From Hymenobacter actinosclerus (GTDB lineage: Bacteria > Bacteroidota > Bacteroidia > Cytophagales > Hymenobacteraceae): a stretch of 64,000 bases of DNA. The notes below the pieces were generated by a model that was given only the letters and a program-made list of their open reading frames with translations, was not told the origin of the DNA and did no database searches. Of this stretch, positions 33,822-42,380 are shown piece by piece. The position numbers and the translations under genes are program-made. How positions within the stretch are numbered: the stretch's first letter is position 1; each line of letters starts with the position of its first letter. The stretch covers positions 558,001 through 622,000 of the forward strand of contig NZ_FOHS01000002.1 of the NCBI RefSeq assembly GCF_900111515.1, in the 5' to 3' direction.

Positions 33822-34634
33822 TCACTCGCTGGCCAGCTCAGTGGCGCGGTGCTGGGCGGCTTTCATGCCGGCAATCAGGGTTTCGGCCAGGTGGCCCGAT
33901 TTAAACTCGCGCAGAGCGGCTTCGGTGGTGCCGCCTTTCGAGGCCACGGCGGCAATCAGTTCGTCGGGGCTTTGCGAGGAGGTGTTGAGCAGATGGTAGG
34001 CCCCGAGCATGGTCTGCTTGACCAGCAGACCGGCCACCGACTCCGAAAAGCCCATTTCCTGGCCCGCCTGCATCATGGCCTGCACCAGAAAGTAGAAGTA
34101 GGCCGGGCCGCTGCCACTCACGGCCGTCACGGCATCGAGCAGGCTTTCATCTTCCAGAAAAATGGAGCGCCCGGTGGCGTTCAGCAGGTTCTCGACCTGG
34201 TGCAGGCGGCTGCGCTCGACTTCGGCCGCGGCCGAAAACCCGGTGATGCCCATGCCCAGCAGCGCGGGCGCGTTGGGCATGGCCCGCATTACCTGCCGGT
34301 GGCCCAGCTCGCGCTGCAGCCGCGCCATCGGAATGCCGGCCATAATGGACACCACCACCTGGCCGGGTTGCAGCACAGCCCGCAGCCCGGCGGCAACCTG
34401 GCCGAAATCCTGGGGTTTCACGGCTACCAGCACCACATCAAAATCGGCCAGCGCGGCGCTTATTTCGGCAACGGGCAGGTCGGGATGCTGGGTGCGCAGG
34501 CGCTGGCAGTGCGCATCGTGGCGGGCTACCAGCAGCAGGTCGGGCCGGGCCACCAGGTTGTAGTGCAGGAAGGCGTTGGCAAAGGCCAGGCCCATGTTGC
34601 CGCAGCCCAGAATAGCAATGCGCAGTGGTTTCAT
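33822..34634 (-). CDS. proC: Pyrroline-5-carboxylate reductase
   Basis: Last step of proline biosynthesis. 270 residues: GCGNMGLAFANAF (Rossmann NADP motif) at 9-21, MRAMPNAPALLGMG near 117 and VSGSGPAYFYF near 165, the family signature region. An intact-looking enzyme. ATG at 34634. It is flanked by repeat A3 and by repeat C2/F1. Confidence 0.95.
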   Translation of the reverse strand: MKPLRIAILGCGNMGLAFANAFLHYNLVARPDLLLVARHDAHCQRLRTQHPDLPVAEISAALADFDVVLVAVKPQDFGQVAAGLRAVLQPGQVVVSIMAGIPMARLQRELGHRQVMRAMPNAPALLGMGITGFSAAAEVERSRLHQVENLLNATGRSIFLEDESLLDAVTAVSGSGPAYFYFLVQAMMQAGQEMGFSESVAGLLVKQTMLGAYHLLNTSSQSPDELIAAVASKGGTTEAALREFKSGHLAETLIAGMKAAQHRATELASE

Positions 34635-34636
34635 TA

Positions 34637-34979
34637 AGGTGATTTGGTGAGATGGTGAAATGGTGAGTTTGATGTTCGGGAGACCTCACGGCGCAAGTTG
34701 CGCAAACGGAAACAGTAGAATTTCAAAGGCGCAGCTGAGAACTAGCTCAAATTTCGAGTTCATGAACAGGATGTAGAGACGCAACAGCTGGCGTCTCATC
34801 GTTGCTGACGTTGTGCTACTGAGCTGTTCAACGACGAGACGCCAACTAGTGCGTCTCTACATCCTGTACAGCAACCTGAAAATGGCTGTAATACGACAAA
34901 TGAACTACGCAATATGCGCCATCAGGACGCCAGGCCCTTGGAACATTAACTCACCATTTCACCATCTCACTATCTCACC
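34637..34979. repeat. Nested palindromic repeats C2 and F1
   Basis: Outer arms: GGTGATTTGGTGAGATGG... at 34637-34679 and ACTCACCATTTCACCATCTC... ending at 34979 (family C). Nested within, about 34768-34866, is another inverted repeat with AGGATGTAGAGACGC / GCGTCTCTACATCCT (family F), whose spacer holds AGCTGTTCAACGACGAG. No gene is seen in this 355-bp gap (34635-34989). Confidence 0.8.
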
Positions 34980-34989
34980 TTGAGCCATC

Positions 34990-36195
34990 TCACCGCCGCC
35001 CCTGAAAGCGGGCGGTGGGCTCCCAGACGGCGGTTTTGATGCCGCGCAGGTAGCGGCCCAGGCCCAGCAGCAGGGCCGCGTTCATGGAGTAGAAATGGCT
35101 GATGAAGCGCAGCAGCCGCAGATGGATGCCCAGGCGGTGCAGGGCAGCGTCGAGCAGCGGCAGCAGCAGCGCCAGTAGCTGCCCGGCCAGCAGCAGCCGG
35201 TACAGCCCGCCGCCGCCCCGCGCCACGAGCACGGCGCTGCTCAGTAGCATAAGCAACAACAGCAGCGGCGTCAGCCAGCGCAGCACCTTGTGCGACCAGT
35301 AGGCGAAGCTCACGCCCCGCCAGGGCGGCCACAACAGGCGCCGGAAAGCCACCAGGTTCTGGAAGTTGCCGGCCGAAATGCGGGCCTTGCGCCGGAACTC
35401 CTCGGGCAGCTGGTCCGATACGTCTTCGTGGCACACGGCGGCCAGCTCGTTGATGGCCTGGTAGCCGCTTTGGAGCACGGCCATCGAAATGAAGAAATCA
35501 TCGACAATGAAGCCGCGCGGGGCCGGGTGGTAGCAGGCCCGCCGCACCGCAAAGCAGCCCCCGAAGGCCCCGATCATGCTGCCCCACACCACGCCCTCCT
35601 GGTATTTAATCAGGTTTTCGCGCTCCAGGTAGGCCTTTTCCTGGCCCGAGATGCCGGCCTGGTGCTGGTCGGGGTTGAGGATGTGGCCGCCCACCAGGCC
35701 CACGGCGGGGTGGCGAAAGTGCTTCACCAGTTCGTAGAGCGTGTTGGGGGTGAAGAATACGTTGGCGTCGGTGAGCACCAGCACCGGGGCGGTGGCCTCC
35801 GCGGAAAGCACCTCCATCACGCCGGGCTTGCCGGTGCGCTGGCCCAGCGGCCGGAATTTCAGGCCCGGATACTCGGCGCTTAGTTGGGTGATAAGGGCGT
35901 TGGTGCGGTCGGAGGAGTTATCGGAGCCGATGTAGAACGTGAGCTTGTCGGGCGGGTAGGTGGTGGCGAAGGTCGAGCGGATTTTCTCCTCGATTACCTG
36001 CTCCTCGTTGTACACGGCCAGCAGCACGTCTACGGCCGGCAGCTCGGCGCTAGGCAGCGCGTACACCTCGGCGTTATGGCGGCGGTGGCGGGCCAGGCGG
36101 GCCAGCAGCAGCGGGTAGAGCACGTAGGTGTGGGCCACCAGCAGCAGGCTGCCCCAGAAGGCGGCGGCCGCCAGCGCGTCAGGGAGTGGCGGCAC
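34990..36195 (-). CDS. Family 2 membrane glycosyltransferase
   Basis: 401 residues. An N-terminal TM (WGSLLLVAHTYVLYPLLLA), a GT-A domain with LAVYNEEQVI, YIGSDNSSD, LVLTDANV and DDFFISM motifs, an acceptor region HEDVSDQLPEEF, then C-terminal TM helices about 300-375. It resembles cellulose-synthase-like/chitooligosaccharide synthase transferases of the polysaccharide type. It overlaps the adjacent glycosyltransferase by 17 bp, so the pair is probably co-expressed in exopolysaccharide synthesis. The sugar is not assignable. Confidence 0.88.
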   Translation of the reverse strand: MPPLPDALAAAAFWGSLLLVAHTYVLYPLLLARLARHRRHNAEVYALPSAELPAVDVLLAVYNEEQVIEEKIRSTFATTYPPDKLTFYIGSDNSSDRTNALITQLSAEYPGLKFRPLGQRTGKPGVMEVLSAEATAPVLVLTDANVFFTPNTLYELVKHFRHPAVGLVGGHILNPDQHQAGISGQEKAYLERENLIKYQEGVVWGSMIGAFGGCFAVRRACYHPAPRGFIVDDFFISMAVLQSGYQAINELAAVCHEDVSDQLPEEFRRKARISAGNFQNLVAFRRLLWPPWRGVSFAYWSHKVLRWLTPLLLLLMLLSSAVLVARGGGGLYRLLLAGQLLALLLPLLDAALHRLGIHLRLLRFISHFYSMNAALLLGLGRYLRGIKTAVWEPTARFQGRR

Positions 36196-37402
36196 GGGCG
36201 GGCAGCAGAATGGTGTACAAATCGAGAAAGCTCTCTACCACCCGCGCGTTGTCGTAGCGGCGGGCAATGGTGCGGGCGGCCTCCTGGCCGATGGCCGCCG
36301 CGGGCAGCTCGCCGCGGTAGTAGCGGCCCAACTGCGCCAGCCACTCCTGCGCCGAATCGGCCACCACGATATCAAAATCGGGCTTTACGTGGATACCTTC
36401 GGCCCCAAGTGTGGTACTCAGAATGCAGCAGCCCAGGGCCATGCCCTCAATAATTTTGATCCGCATACCGCCCCCGCTCAGCAGCGGCACCAGCATCAGC
36501 TCGTACTGCTGCATAAACCCGGCGGCCGACTCGACGAAACCGTGCACCGTGACGCCGGGCAGGCGCAGCTGCCGGAACCGCTCGGGCAGGTTTTTGCCGG
36601 CCAGGTGCAGCTCCAGGGCCGGAAACTGCCGGCGAGCCTCGGGCCATACTTCACGCAGAAACCAGTCGAGCCCCTCCTGGTTGGGCAGCCAGTCGAAGGA
36701 GCCAATCATGCACAGCGTGCGCGGTTGGGGCCGGATGGTGGGGTCGCGGCGGAAGCGGCTCAGGTCGACGCCGGCGGGCACGAACACCACCGGCTCGGGG
36801 CAGCCCAACCGGCGCAGGCGCTGCTGGTCGGCCTCGGTAATGGCGGCCACGGCGGCAAAGCGCGGCAGCTGGTCCTTCTCGAACTGTTCGAGCCGGCTGG
36901 CCAGCTGGCGCAGGTAGGCTCTTTTGAGCGGATTACGGGTTTTCGCGGCCAGCTGCCGCCAAATCGTGTACTCCAGGTTATGGGCCCGCAGCACCACCGG
37001 CAGCGTGGGGGCCAGCCGCCGCAACAGCTGCTCGTACCAGGCCACGAACGTGCCCTCCAGCTGCGCCACGTCGAACTGCTCTTCGGCCAGCAGCTGGGTC
37101 AGTTTCGCCTCCACAGCCGGACTCACGAACCGCTCGACGTTGTAGGGCAGCGGGCTGGAGAGCAGGTTTTGCAGGGCCTTGCGCGGCGAGAGCCGGGTGT
37201 CCACGTCTACGGTCAGCAGGCGTACGTTGGGGCCCAGGTGGGCCAGCACGGTATCGGGTTGGTGGTGCTTGGGCGTGTTGAGGGCCAGCACCGTCACGCG
37301 GTGGCCGGCGCGGGCCAGGCCGGCGGCCACGTCGTACATGGCAATGGCCCCGCCATCGGTGGGCGGAAACGGTACGCGCGGGCAGATTTGCAGGATATGC
37401 AC
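36179..37402 (-). CDS. Family 4 (GT-B) glycosyltransferase
   Basis: 407 residues, starting MHILQICPRVPFPPTDGG. A Rossmann-type N-lobe (about 1-165) and a C-lobe with MIGSFDWLPN, LAGKNLPERF and the EGMALGCCIL segment with the GT4 Glu. The start of the next gene overlaps by 17 bp. It probably extends a polysaccharide with the GT2 partner. ATG at 37402 is supported by the conserved N-terminus. Confidence 0.9.
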   Translation of the reverse strand: MHILQICPRVPFPPTDGGAIAMYDVAAGLARAGHRVTVLALNTPKHHQPDTVLAHLGPNVRLLTVDVDTRLSPRKALQNLLSSPLPYNVERFVSPAVEAKLTQLLAEEQFDVAQLEGTFVAWYEQLLRRLAPTLPVVLRAHNLEYTIWRQLAAKTRNPLKRAYLRQLASRLEQFEKDQLPRFAAVAAITEADQQRLRRLGCPEPVVFVPAGVDLSRFRRDPTIRPQPRTLCMIGSFDWLPNQEGLDWFLREVWPEARRQFPALELHLAGKNLPERFRQLRLPGVTVHGFVESAAGFMQQYELMLVPLLSGGGMRIKIIEGMALGCCILSTTLGAEGIHVKPDFDIVVADSAQEWLAQLGRYYRGELPAAAIGQEAARTIARRYDNARVVESFLDLYTILLPARAATP

Positions 37403-37446
37403 GGGTGGGCAGCGGGCGGCGGGTGAGGTAGCAAAGATAGGTTGTC

Positions 37447-37574
37447 AGTTGCCAGTAAAAACGTCATTCAGAGCGAAGCGAAGAATCTCGCGTGGTATTG
37501 TTGAACGTCTATTGTCACAACGACTTCACGCGAGATTCTTCGCTTCGCTCTGAATGACGTTCTTACTGGCAACT
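37447..37574. repeat. Palindromic repeat A4
   Basis: Outer arms AGTTGCCAGTAAAAACG and CGTTCTTACTGGCAACT; inner arms ACGTCATTCAGAGCGAAGC and its complement; loop GTTGAACGTC. It extends to 37574 and is followed by the tandem AACTGGCAACTGGC. It lies between the GT4 gene and the K+ channel gene. Confidence 0.88.
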
Positions 37575-37592
37575 GGCAACTGGCAACTGAAG

Positions 37593-38669
37593 CTACACCG
37601 CCCGAAACAGGTCCAGCAGGCGCACAATCTGCTCTTCGGTGCCCAGGAACAGCATAACGTCGCCGGGGCCGGGGGCCAGGTCGGAGGGCGGGCTGATGGT
37701 GAACCCGCCTGCTTCGTGGCGCAGGCCGATAACCGTGGAGCCGGTGCGCGAGCGGACGTCGAGCTGGCGGATGCTCTGGCCGCGCAGCTCGGGCCGTAGC
37801 TCTTCGGTGCGCAGCTCCTCCAGCCGCAGCCGGTGCGGCCCCAGCCCTGAAATCATGTCCAGAAACCGGATAACCTCGGGCCGCATAATCAGGTTGGCCA
37901 TGTGCGAGCCCCCGATTTCGTCGGGCATGACCACCGAGTTGGCCCCGGCCCGCAGCAGCTTGGTTTCGGAGCTTTTAAGGCTGGCGCGGGCCACAATGGT
38001 GATGCCGGGGGCCAGCTCGCGGGCCGTCAGGGTCACGAACACGTTGTCGGCATCTTTGGGCAGGGCCGTGATAAGGGCGCGGGCCCGCTCGATGCCGGCG
38101 GCCCGCAACGACTCGTCGAGCGTGGCATCGCCGCGCACCACGGCCATGGGGCCATGCTCATCGTTGGGGGCGGCACTCAAAATGGCTTCGTCCTGTTCCA
38201 CCACCACCACATCGGCTCCGCTGGCGCGCAGCTCGAGGTAGGCTTTGCGGCCGTTTCGGCCGAAGCCGCACACAATTACGTGGCCGGAATAATGCCGGAT
38301 TTGCTGGTCGTTTTTTAGCATGGCGAACATCGTGCGCAGGCCGCCCTCAAAAATGTAGGCGCTCAGCACCGACAGCAGGTAGGCCAGGATCAGGAGGTTG
38401 AAGAAAATATAAACCGACACGAACAGCTTGCCCGCGTCCGATAGCGGGGCCACCTCCTCGTAGCCCACCGTCGAAACGGTAATCATGGTCATGAACAGCG
38501 CATCGAGAAACGAGTAGTTCTCAATCCACATAAAGCCAACAATGCCGGCCACCAGGGCACTTATCATCAGCGCCAGCGCCCCCAGAATGCGGGTCAGGTT
38601 GAAGCGCAGCCACGCGTCGCGCAGGTATTGCAGCAGGTAGGGGCGCGCGGGCTTCGGAGGGGGTTGCAT
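37593..38669 (-). CDS. Potassium channel with RCK/TrkA domains
   Basis: 358 residues from the Met at 38669 (MQPPPKPARPYLL). Two TM helices (about 35-55 and 85-105) flank the pore loop with selectivity filter TVGYEE. The RCK Rossmann domain begins HVIVCGFGRNGR near 132 with VVVVEQDE; the TrkA-C domain is about 265-350. It is a monovalent-cation channel gated by nucleotide or Ca. The filter lacks the second Gly-Tyr-Gly (GYE). ATG upstream at 38738 is possible but unsupported. Confidence 0.92.
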   Translation of the reverse strand: MQPPPKPARPYLLQYLRDAWLRFNLTRILGALALMISALVAGIVGFMWIENYSFLDALFMTMITVSTVGYEEVAPLSDAGKLFVSVYIFFNLLILAYLLSVLSAYIFEGGLRTMFAMLKNDQQIRHYSGHVIVCGFGRNGRKAYLELRASGADVVVVEQDEAILSAAPNDEHGPMAVVRGDATLDESLRAAGIERARALITALPKDADNVFVTLTARELAPGITIVARASLKSSETKLLRAGANSVVMPDEIGGSHMANLIMRPEVIRFLDMISGLGPHRLRLEELRTEELRPELRGQSIRQLDVRSRTGSTVIGLRHEAGGFTISPPSDLAPGPGDVMLFLGTEEQIVRLLDLFRAV

Positions 38670-38850
38670 GAAGTTGAAAGCTGTTAATGGACAGCTGATA
38701 ACACCTGGCATCAGGGCCAGACTGCTGCTGGTTGCCACCGGCCTGGCGCCCGTTCCCGGGGGGGGCGGGGCTTAGCCGGCCCGCAAGAACGCGAGGTCAG
38801 GCCGCAATGACAAGCATTGGCGGCGGTGGCAGCGCTTCATGTCCCCTGCC

Positions 38851-40911
38851 CTAGCCGTTGAGCCGCGGAATGACGGTGCCCAGCAGGTTGGCCAGCTGGT
38901 TATCCATTTGCTTGAGCAGATGAATGGTTTGCAGGTTGTCCATCATTTCGGCCTCGTCGGTGGGGTTTCGCAGGGCTTCGAGGCGCACGGCCAGCTCGCG
39001 CTCCACGTTCACCTTGTTGAGGCGCAGGATGGCGTTGTCGCAGGCCGGCTGGAGCACGTCGAGCTCGCGGGGCACGTAAATCTGGTGGGTGGTCCAGTTG
39101 GGGCTCAGCTCGTACTTTTCGGTGGCCAGCTCGGCCACCACGCTGCGGATATCGGCGCGACCGTGCTGAATGAGCGTGCGCACTTCGGGCCAGCGGCCCT
39201 GGTTGAGCTCCTCGCGGCACAAATGCAGCATGTCGGCGTAGATGCTGGTTTTGAACGTCGTGTCGTCGAGCTGCTCGAGCAGGTACTGGGCCACGCTCAC
39301 CTCGGGGGCCAGCGGCTGAGCCGAGTACAGCAGCAGCAGGCGCACCACTTCCCGCTCGCAGCGCTCCAGCACGTCGGGCACAGGCTCCAGGTGCTCGGTG
39401 GCTTCGCCTCCGCCGCCGGCCAGATCCTCCGGCGAGGCGCCGTACATCAGGGCCTCGGCCTCTTCCTCGGGACTGAGCCGCGCGGTTTGTGGTGCGCTGC
39501 CCGTTGCTCGGGCCGGGCTGGGGGCCCCGCTCCCGCTGCCGCCGCTGACGTTGCCGCTACTGCCCGCGCTGCCCGGTTTGGCGGGCTGGCGGGCCAGCTT
39601 GTTGTACTCGCTGATGATGACCTGCTCGTCGATGCCGAAGGTCTGCGAGGTCTGCTGCAAAAACACCTGCCGCTTGATCGGGTCGGGCACTTTGGCGATG
39701 CTCTGGAGCACCTCGCGGATGGCCTCGGCCTTCTTCACCGGGTCGTGGGCCGCCTCGCGGCTCACCAGGTCGGTTTTGAACTGAATGAAGTCCTGGCTGG
39801 CCGTTTCGAGGTAGTCCTTGAAGCGCTGGTCGCCGACTTTGCGGATGTAGCTGTCGGGGTCGTCGCCGTCGGGAAACAGCACCACGCGCACGTTCAGGCC
39901 GCCTTCGAGCAGCATATCGATGCCCCGCAGCGAGGCCCGGATGCCGGCCGCGTCGCCGTCGTAGAGCACCGTTACGTTGTCGGTGTAGCGCTTCACGAGC
40001 CGGATCTGCCCGTCGGTGAGCGAGGTGCCGGAGGTCGACACCACGTTTTTTACGCCGCCCTGGTGCAGGCTCAGCACATCGAGGTAGCCCTCCACCAGAT
40101 AGCATTGCTCCTCGCTCCGGACGGCCTGCCGCGCCTGGTAAAGCCCGTAGAGCACGTCGGATTTATGGTAAATCTCCGATTCGGGCGAGTTGAGGTACTT
40201 GGCCGTTTTGTCGTGGGGCTTGAGCGTGCGGGCGCCAAAGCCAATCACGCGGCCCGATACGTTATGGATGGGGAACATCACCCGCCCCCGGAACCGGTCG
40301 TAGCGCCGGCCGGTATCCTGGCCGTTGTCGTCTTCCCTGACGACGACGAGGCCGGTTTTTTCGAGGTATTTGCGTTCGTAACCCGCTTTTTCAGCCGCTT
40401 TCAGCAGGTCGTCCCACTGGTCGAGCGAGTAGCCCAGCTCGAAGGTGGCAATGGTAGTCTGGTTGAGCCCCCGCTGGCGCAGGTAGCTCCAGCCCACGCT
40501 CTGGCCCTCCTCGTTGTGCTCCAGCAGCTGGTGGTAGTGGTCCTTGGCCCAGTTGGACACGATGAACTGGGAGTCCTTCTCGTTCTGGGCCAGCTGCTGC
40601 TCGGGGGTCTTTTCCTCCTCCTGAACGTCGATGCCGTACTTTTTGGCCAGGTACTTCAGGGCCTCCACGTAGCTGGTGCCCTCAATATCCATGATGAACT
40701 GCACCACCCCGCCGGCCTTGCCGCAGCCGAAGCACTTGTAGAGCCCCTTGGCGGGCGCTACCGAAAAGCTCGGCGACTTCTCGTGGTGAAACGGGCAGCA
40801 GGCCCACATATTCTGGCCCTTCTTCTTGAGGCTCACGAAGTCGCCCACCACCTCCACAATATCGGCGTGGTGGATAATCTGGTCGACGGTTTCTTTGGGG
40901 ATGCGGGCCAT
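38851..40911 (-). CDS. dnaG: DNA primase
   Basis: Makes RNA primers for replication. 686 residues: CHC2 zinc ribbon (CCPFHHEKSPSF, KCFGCGKAGG) at about 37-68, catalytic core about 125-250, TOPRIM with LVEGYLDVLS near 271 and LYDGDAAG near 316, and a C-terminal helicase-binding region from about 500. A Gly/Ser/Pro-rich insert (about 445-480) separates core and C-terminus. ATG at 40911 gives MARIPKETVDQII, the conserved start. Confidence 0.98.
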   Translation of the reverse strand: MARIPKETVDQIIHHADIVEVVGDFVSLKKKGQNMWACCPFHHEKSPSFSVAPAKGLYKCFGCGKAGGVVQFIMDIEGTSYVEALKYLAKKYGIDVQEEEKTPEQQLAQNEKDSQFIVSNWAKDHYHQLLEHNEEGQSVGWSYLRQRGLNQTTIATFELGYSLDQWDDLLKAAEKAGYERKYLEKTGLVVVREDDNGQDTGRRYDRFRGRVMFPIHNVSGRVIGFGARTLKPHDKTAKYLNSPESEIYHKSDVLYGLYQARQAVRSEEQCYLVEGYLDVLSLHQGGVKNVVSTSGTSLTDGQIRLVKRYTDNVTVLYDGDAAGIRASLRGIDMLLEGGLNVRVVLFPDGDDPDSYIRKVGDQRFKDYLETASQDFIQFKTDLVSREAAHDPVKKAEAIREVLQSIAKVPDPIKRQVFLQQTSQTFGIDEQVIISEYNKLARQPAKPGSAGSSGNVSGGSGSGAPSPARATGSAPQTARLSPEEEAEALMYGASPEDLAGGGGEATEHLEPVPDVLERCEREVVRLLLLYSAQPLAPEVSVAQYLLEQLDDTTFKTSIYADMLHLCREELNQGRWPEVRTLIQHGRADIRSVVAELATEKYELSPNWTTHQIYVPRELDVLQPACDNAILRLNKVNVERELAVRLEALRNPTDEAEMMDNLQTIHLLKQMDNQLANLLGTVIPRLNG

Positions 40912-40982
40912 AGGGGCAAAGGTAGCACACCCCGGCGCCGCCCCAACTTCTCTCGTGCAGCAGAAGCCGGAACGGGGCGCTG

Positions 40983-42239
40983 CTAGAAGTTGCGGCTGGC
41001 CGTGGTTTCGGGGATTATCACAACGTAGTCGTAGCCCAGAATGGTGGCTTGCAGCTCGGGCGTAGTTATTTTGAGTCCTTCGTAGAGCATGGCCCGGCGT
41101 AGGGGGCGCACGTCGAACACCTGCCAGGCGCTGCCGGCCGGCGTGTTGGTTACGAAGGGCAGCACCATTGCCTCCTGAGCGTAGGAGTAGCGCGCCACGT
41201 TTTTGGTGAAGTCGTCGGGGTGCTGGCCGCCTACCTGGGTGCCCTGCTTGCCGATAACGAAAATGTGCAGCGTTTTCTGGTCGTGGATGTCGGCCAGATT
41301 TTTGGCCAGATTTCCCACGTCGTAGATGTCGCCCCAGATGCTACGGCCCTGCCCGGCGTGGTTGGCGCCAAACTTAAACAGCATCTTCGGCAGCGGCTGG
41401 CCCGCGGGCTGGTAAGGCTGCAACTCCCGCAGCAGGTTGCGCTTCATCAGGTTAATGCGGGGCCGGTGGCTGCCGGCCTGGTAAATCTGGTAGCTGGCCG
41501 CGAAATCGTCTGCCATTCGTTGCACCTCCGGGCTTTCGGGCCGGGTGAAGGTGCGGAGGCTGTCGAGGGCCGCGGGTTTCAACCAGAGCATCGTGCCCGG
41601 CGTATCGCCGCCGGCTACCATGCTGGCCCGGTCGCGGGCCTGGTATGCGGTGGCCCGCGCCCGCAGGTAGATTTTGGCCGGCTTACTTTTCACTTTTTCA
41701 GCCAGCAACTCATACAGCCGGCCCGGCATGGCAATGCCCACCTGCTCAATGCCCAGAATTGTAGTGTGCTGGCTTCGCAACTGCCGGGCCAACTCAAACT
41801 CTTCTGCCCAGCTGTAAAACGACAGTCCCATAGGATGCTGCCGCAGAAACGAAGCAGGCAGGCCCGGCTGGGCGGCCAGCCGGCTGAGGTCCTGCGCTTG
41901 GTAGCGGTCGATTTCTGCCACGTATAGCGTGGGCTTCAGCTCCCGCGCCACGGCGGCCGCAAAACCCGGAATCTGCGCCATGCCGTGGTCTTCGCCGATA
42001 AGCACCAGCTGGCTTGTCTCAATATCTGCCCGGAGCTTATCCCAGCCGGGCCCACCAAACTGGCTGCCCTGCGGGGCCAGCGCAAACTGATGGGTGCGCA
42101 CCAGGCGCTGCAAGGCGGTGTCGGCGGGGGCGGTGGGCGTTTGCGCGCGGGCCTCAGCAGCCACAGCCAGCAAAGCACCCGCCACCAGCAGCCGGACCCG
42201 GCGGCCCGTTAGCGTTTGCAGAAGTGAAGTCAACAGCAT
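40983..42239 (-). CDS. Secreted protein, erythromycin-esterase/ChaN-like superfamily (uncertain)
   Basis: 418 residues from the Met at 42239 (MLLTSLLQTLTGRRV); the signal ends AEARAQ near residue 32. It contains LVLIGEDHGMAQ near 80 and VAEIDRYQAQD near 108, arranged like the GE-H motif of EreA/ChaN/TIKI-type hydrolases. The remaining conserved parts (NLMKRNLLRELQ, KFGANHAGQGRS, HIFVIGKQG) do not identify the substrate. It may be a hydrolase or a haem-binding protein. No obvious partner genes. Upstream ATG at 42290 is unlikely. Confidence 0.7.
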   Translation of the reverse strand: MLLTSLLQTLTGRRVRLLVAGALLAVAAEARAQTPTAPADTALQRLVRTHQFALAPQGSQFGGPGWDKLRADIETSQLVLIGEDHGMAQIPGFAAAVARELKPTLYVAEIDRYQAQDLSRLAAQPGLPASFLRQHPMGLSFYSWAEEFELARQLRSQHTTILGIEQVGIAMPGRLYELLAEKVKSKPAKIYLRARATAYQARDRASMVAGGDTPGTMLWLKPAALDSLRTFTRPESPEVQRMADDFAASYQIYQAGSHRPRINLMKRNLLRELQPYQPAGQPLPKMLFKFGANHAGQGRSIWGDIYDVGNLAKNLADIHDQKTLHIFVIGKQGTQVGGQHPDDFTKNVARYSYAQEAMVLPFVTNTPAGSAWQVFDVRPLRRAMLYEGLKITTPELQATILGYDYVVIIPETTASRNF

Positions 42240-42345
42240 ATAACAAGGGAAGGAAGGGTACAGTGGCGAAGATGGCAGGAACTCAGCCATAGTTGCCCCA
42301 CCGGTCCGCTTTTTTCTGCCGCTGCTGCTGCCCCGGTTTCCGGGT

Positions 42346-42353
42346 TATCTTTG
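42346..42353 (+). promoter_or_regulatory. -7 element TATCTTTG upstream of mrp
   Basis: TATCTTTG fits the TAnnTTTG consensus exactly and lies 27 bp before the ATG at 42381; the -33 element is not clear. Confidence 0.5.
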
Positions 42354-42380
42354 CACCTCGTACCCTACCCGCACAACCCT

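Noticed and set aside
3133-37574. Insertion sequences or transposases associated with the A-family palindromes
   Set aside because: No transposase reading frame or target duplication visible; the elements are non-coding palindromes only.
38839-40986. 715-residue open frame antisense to dnaG
   Set aside because: Antisense shadow; dnaG with all motifs is on the other strand.
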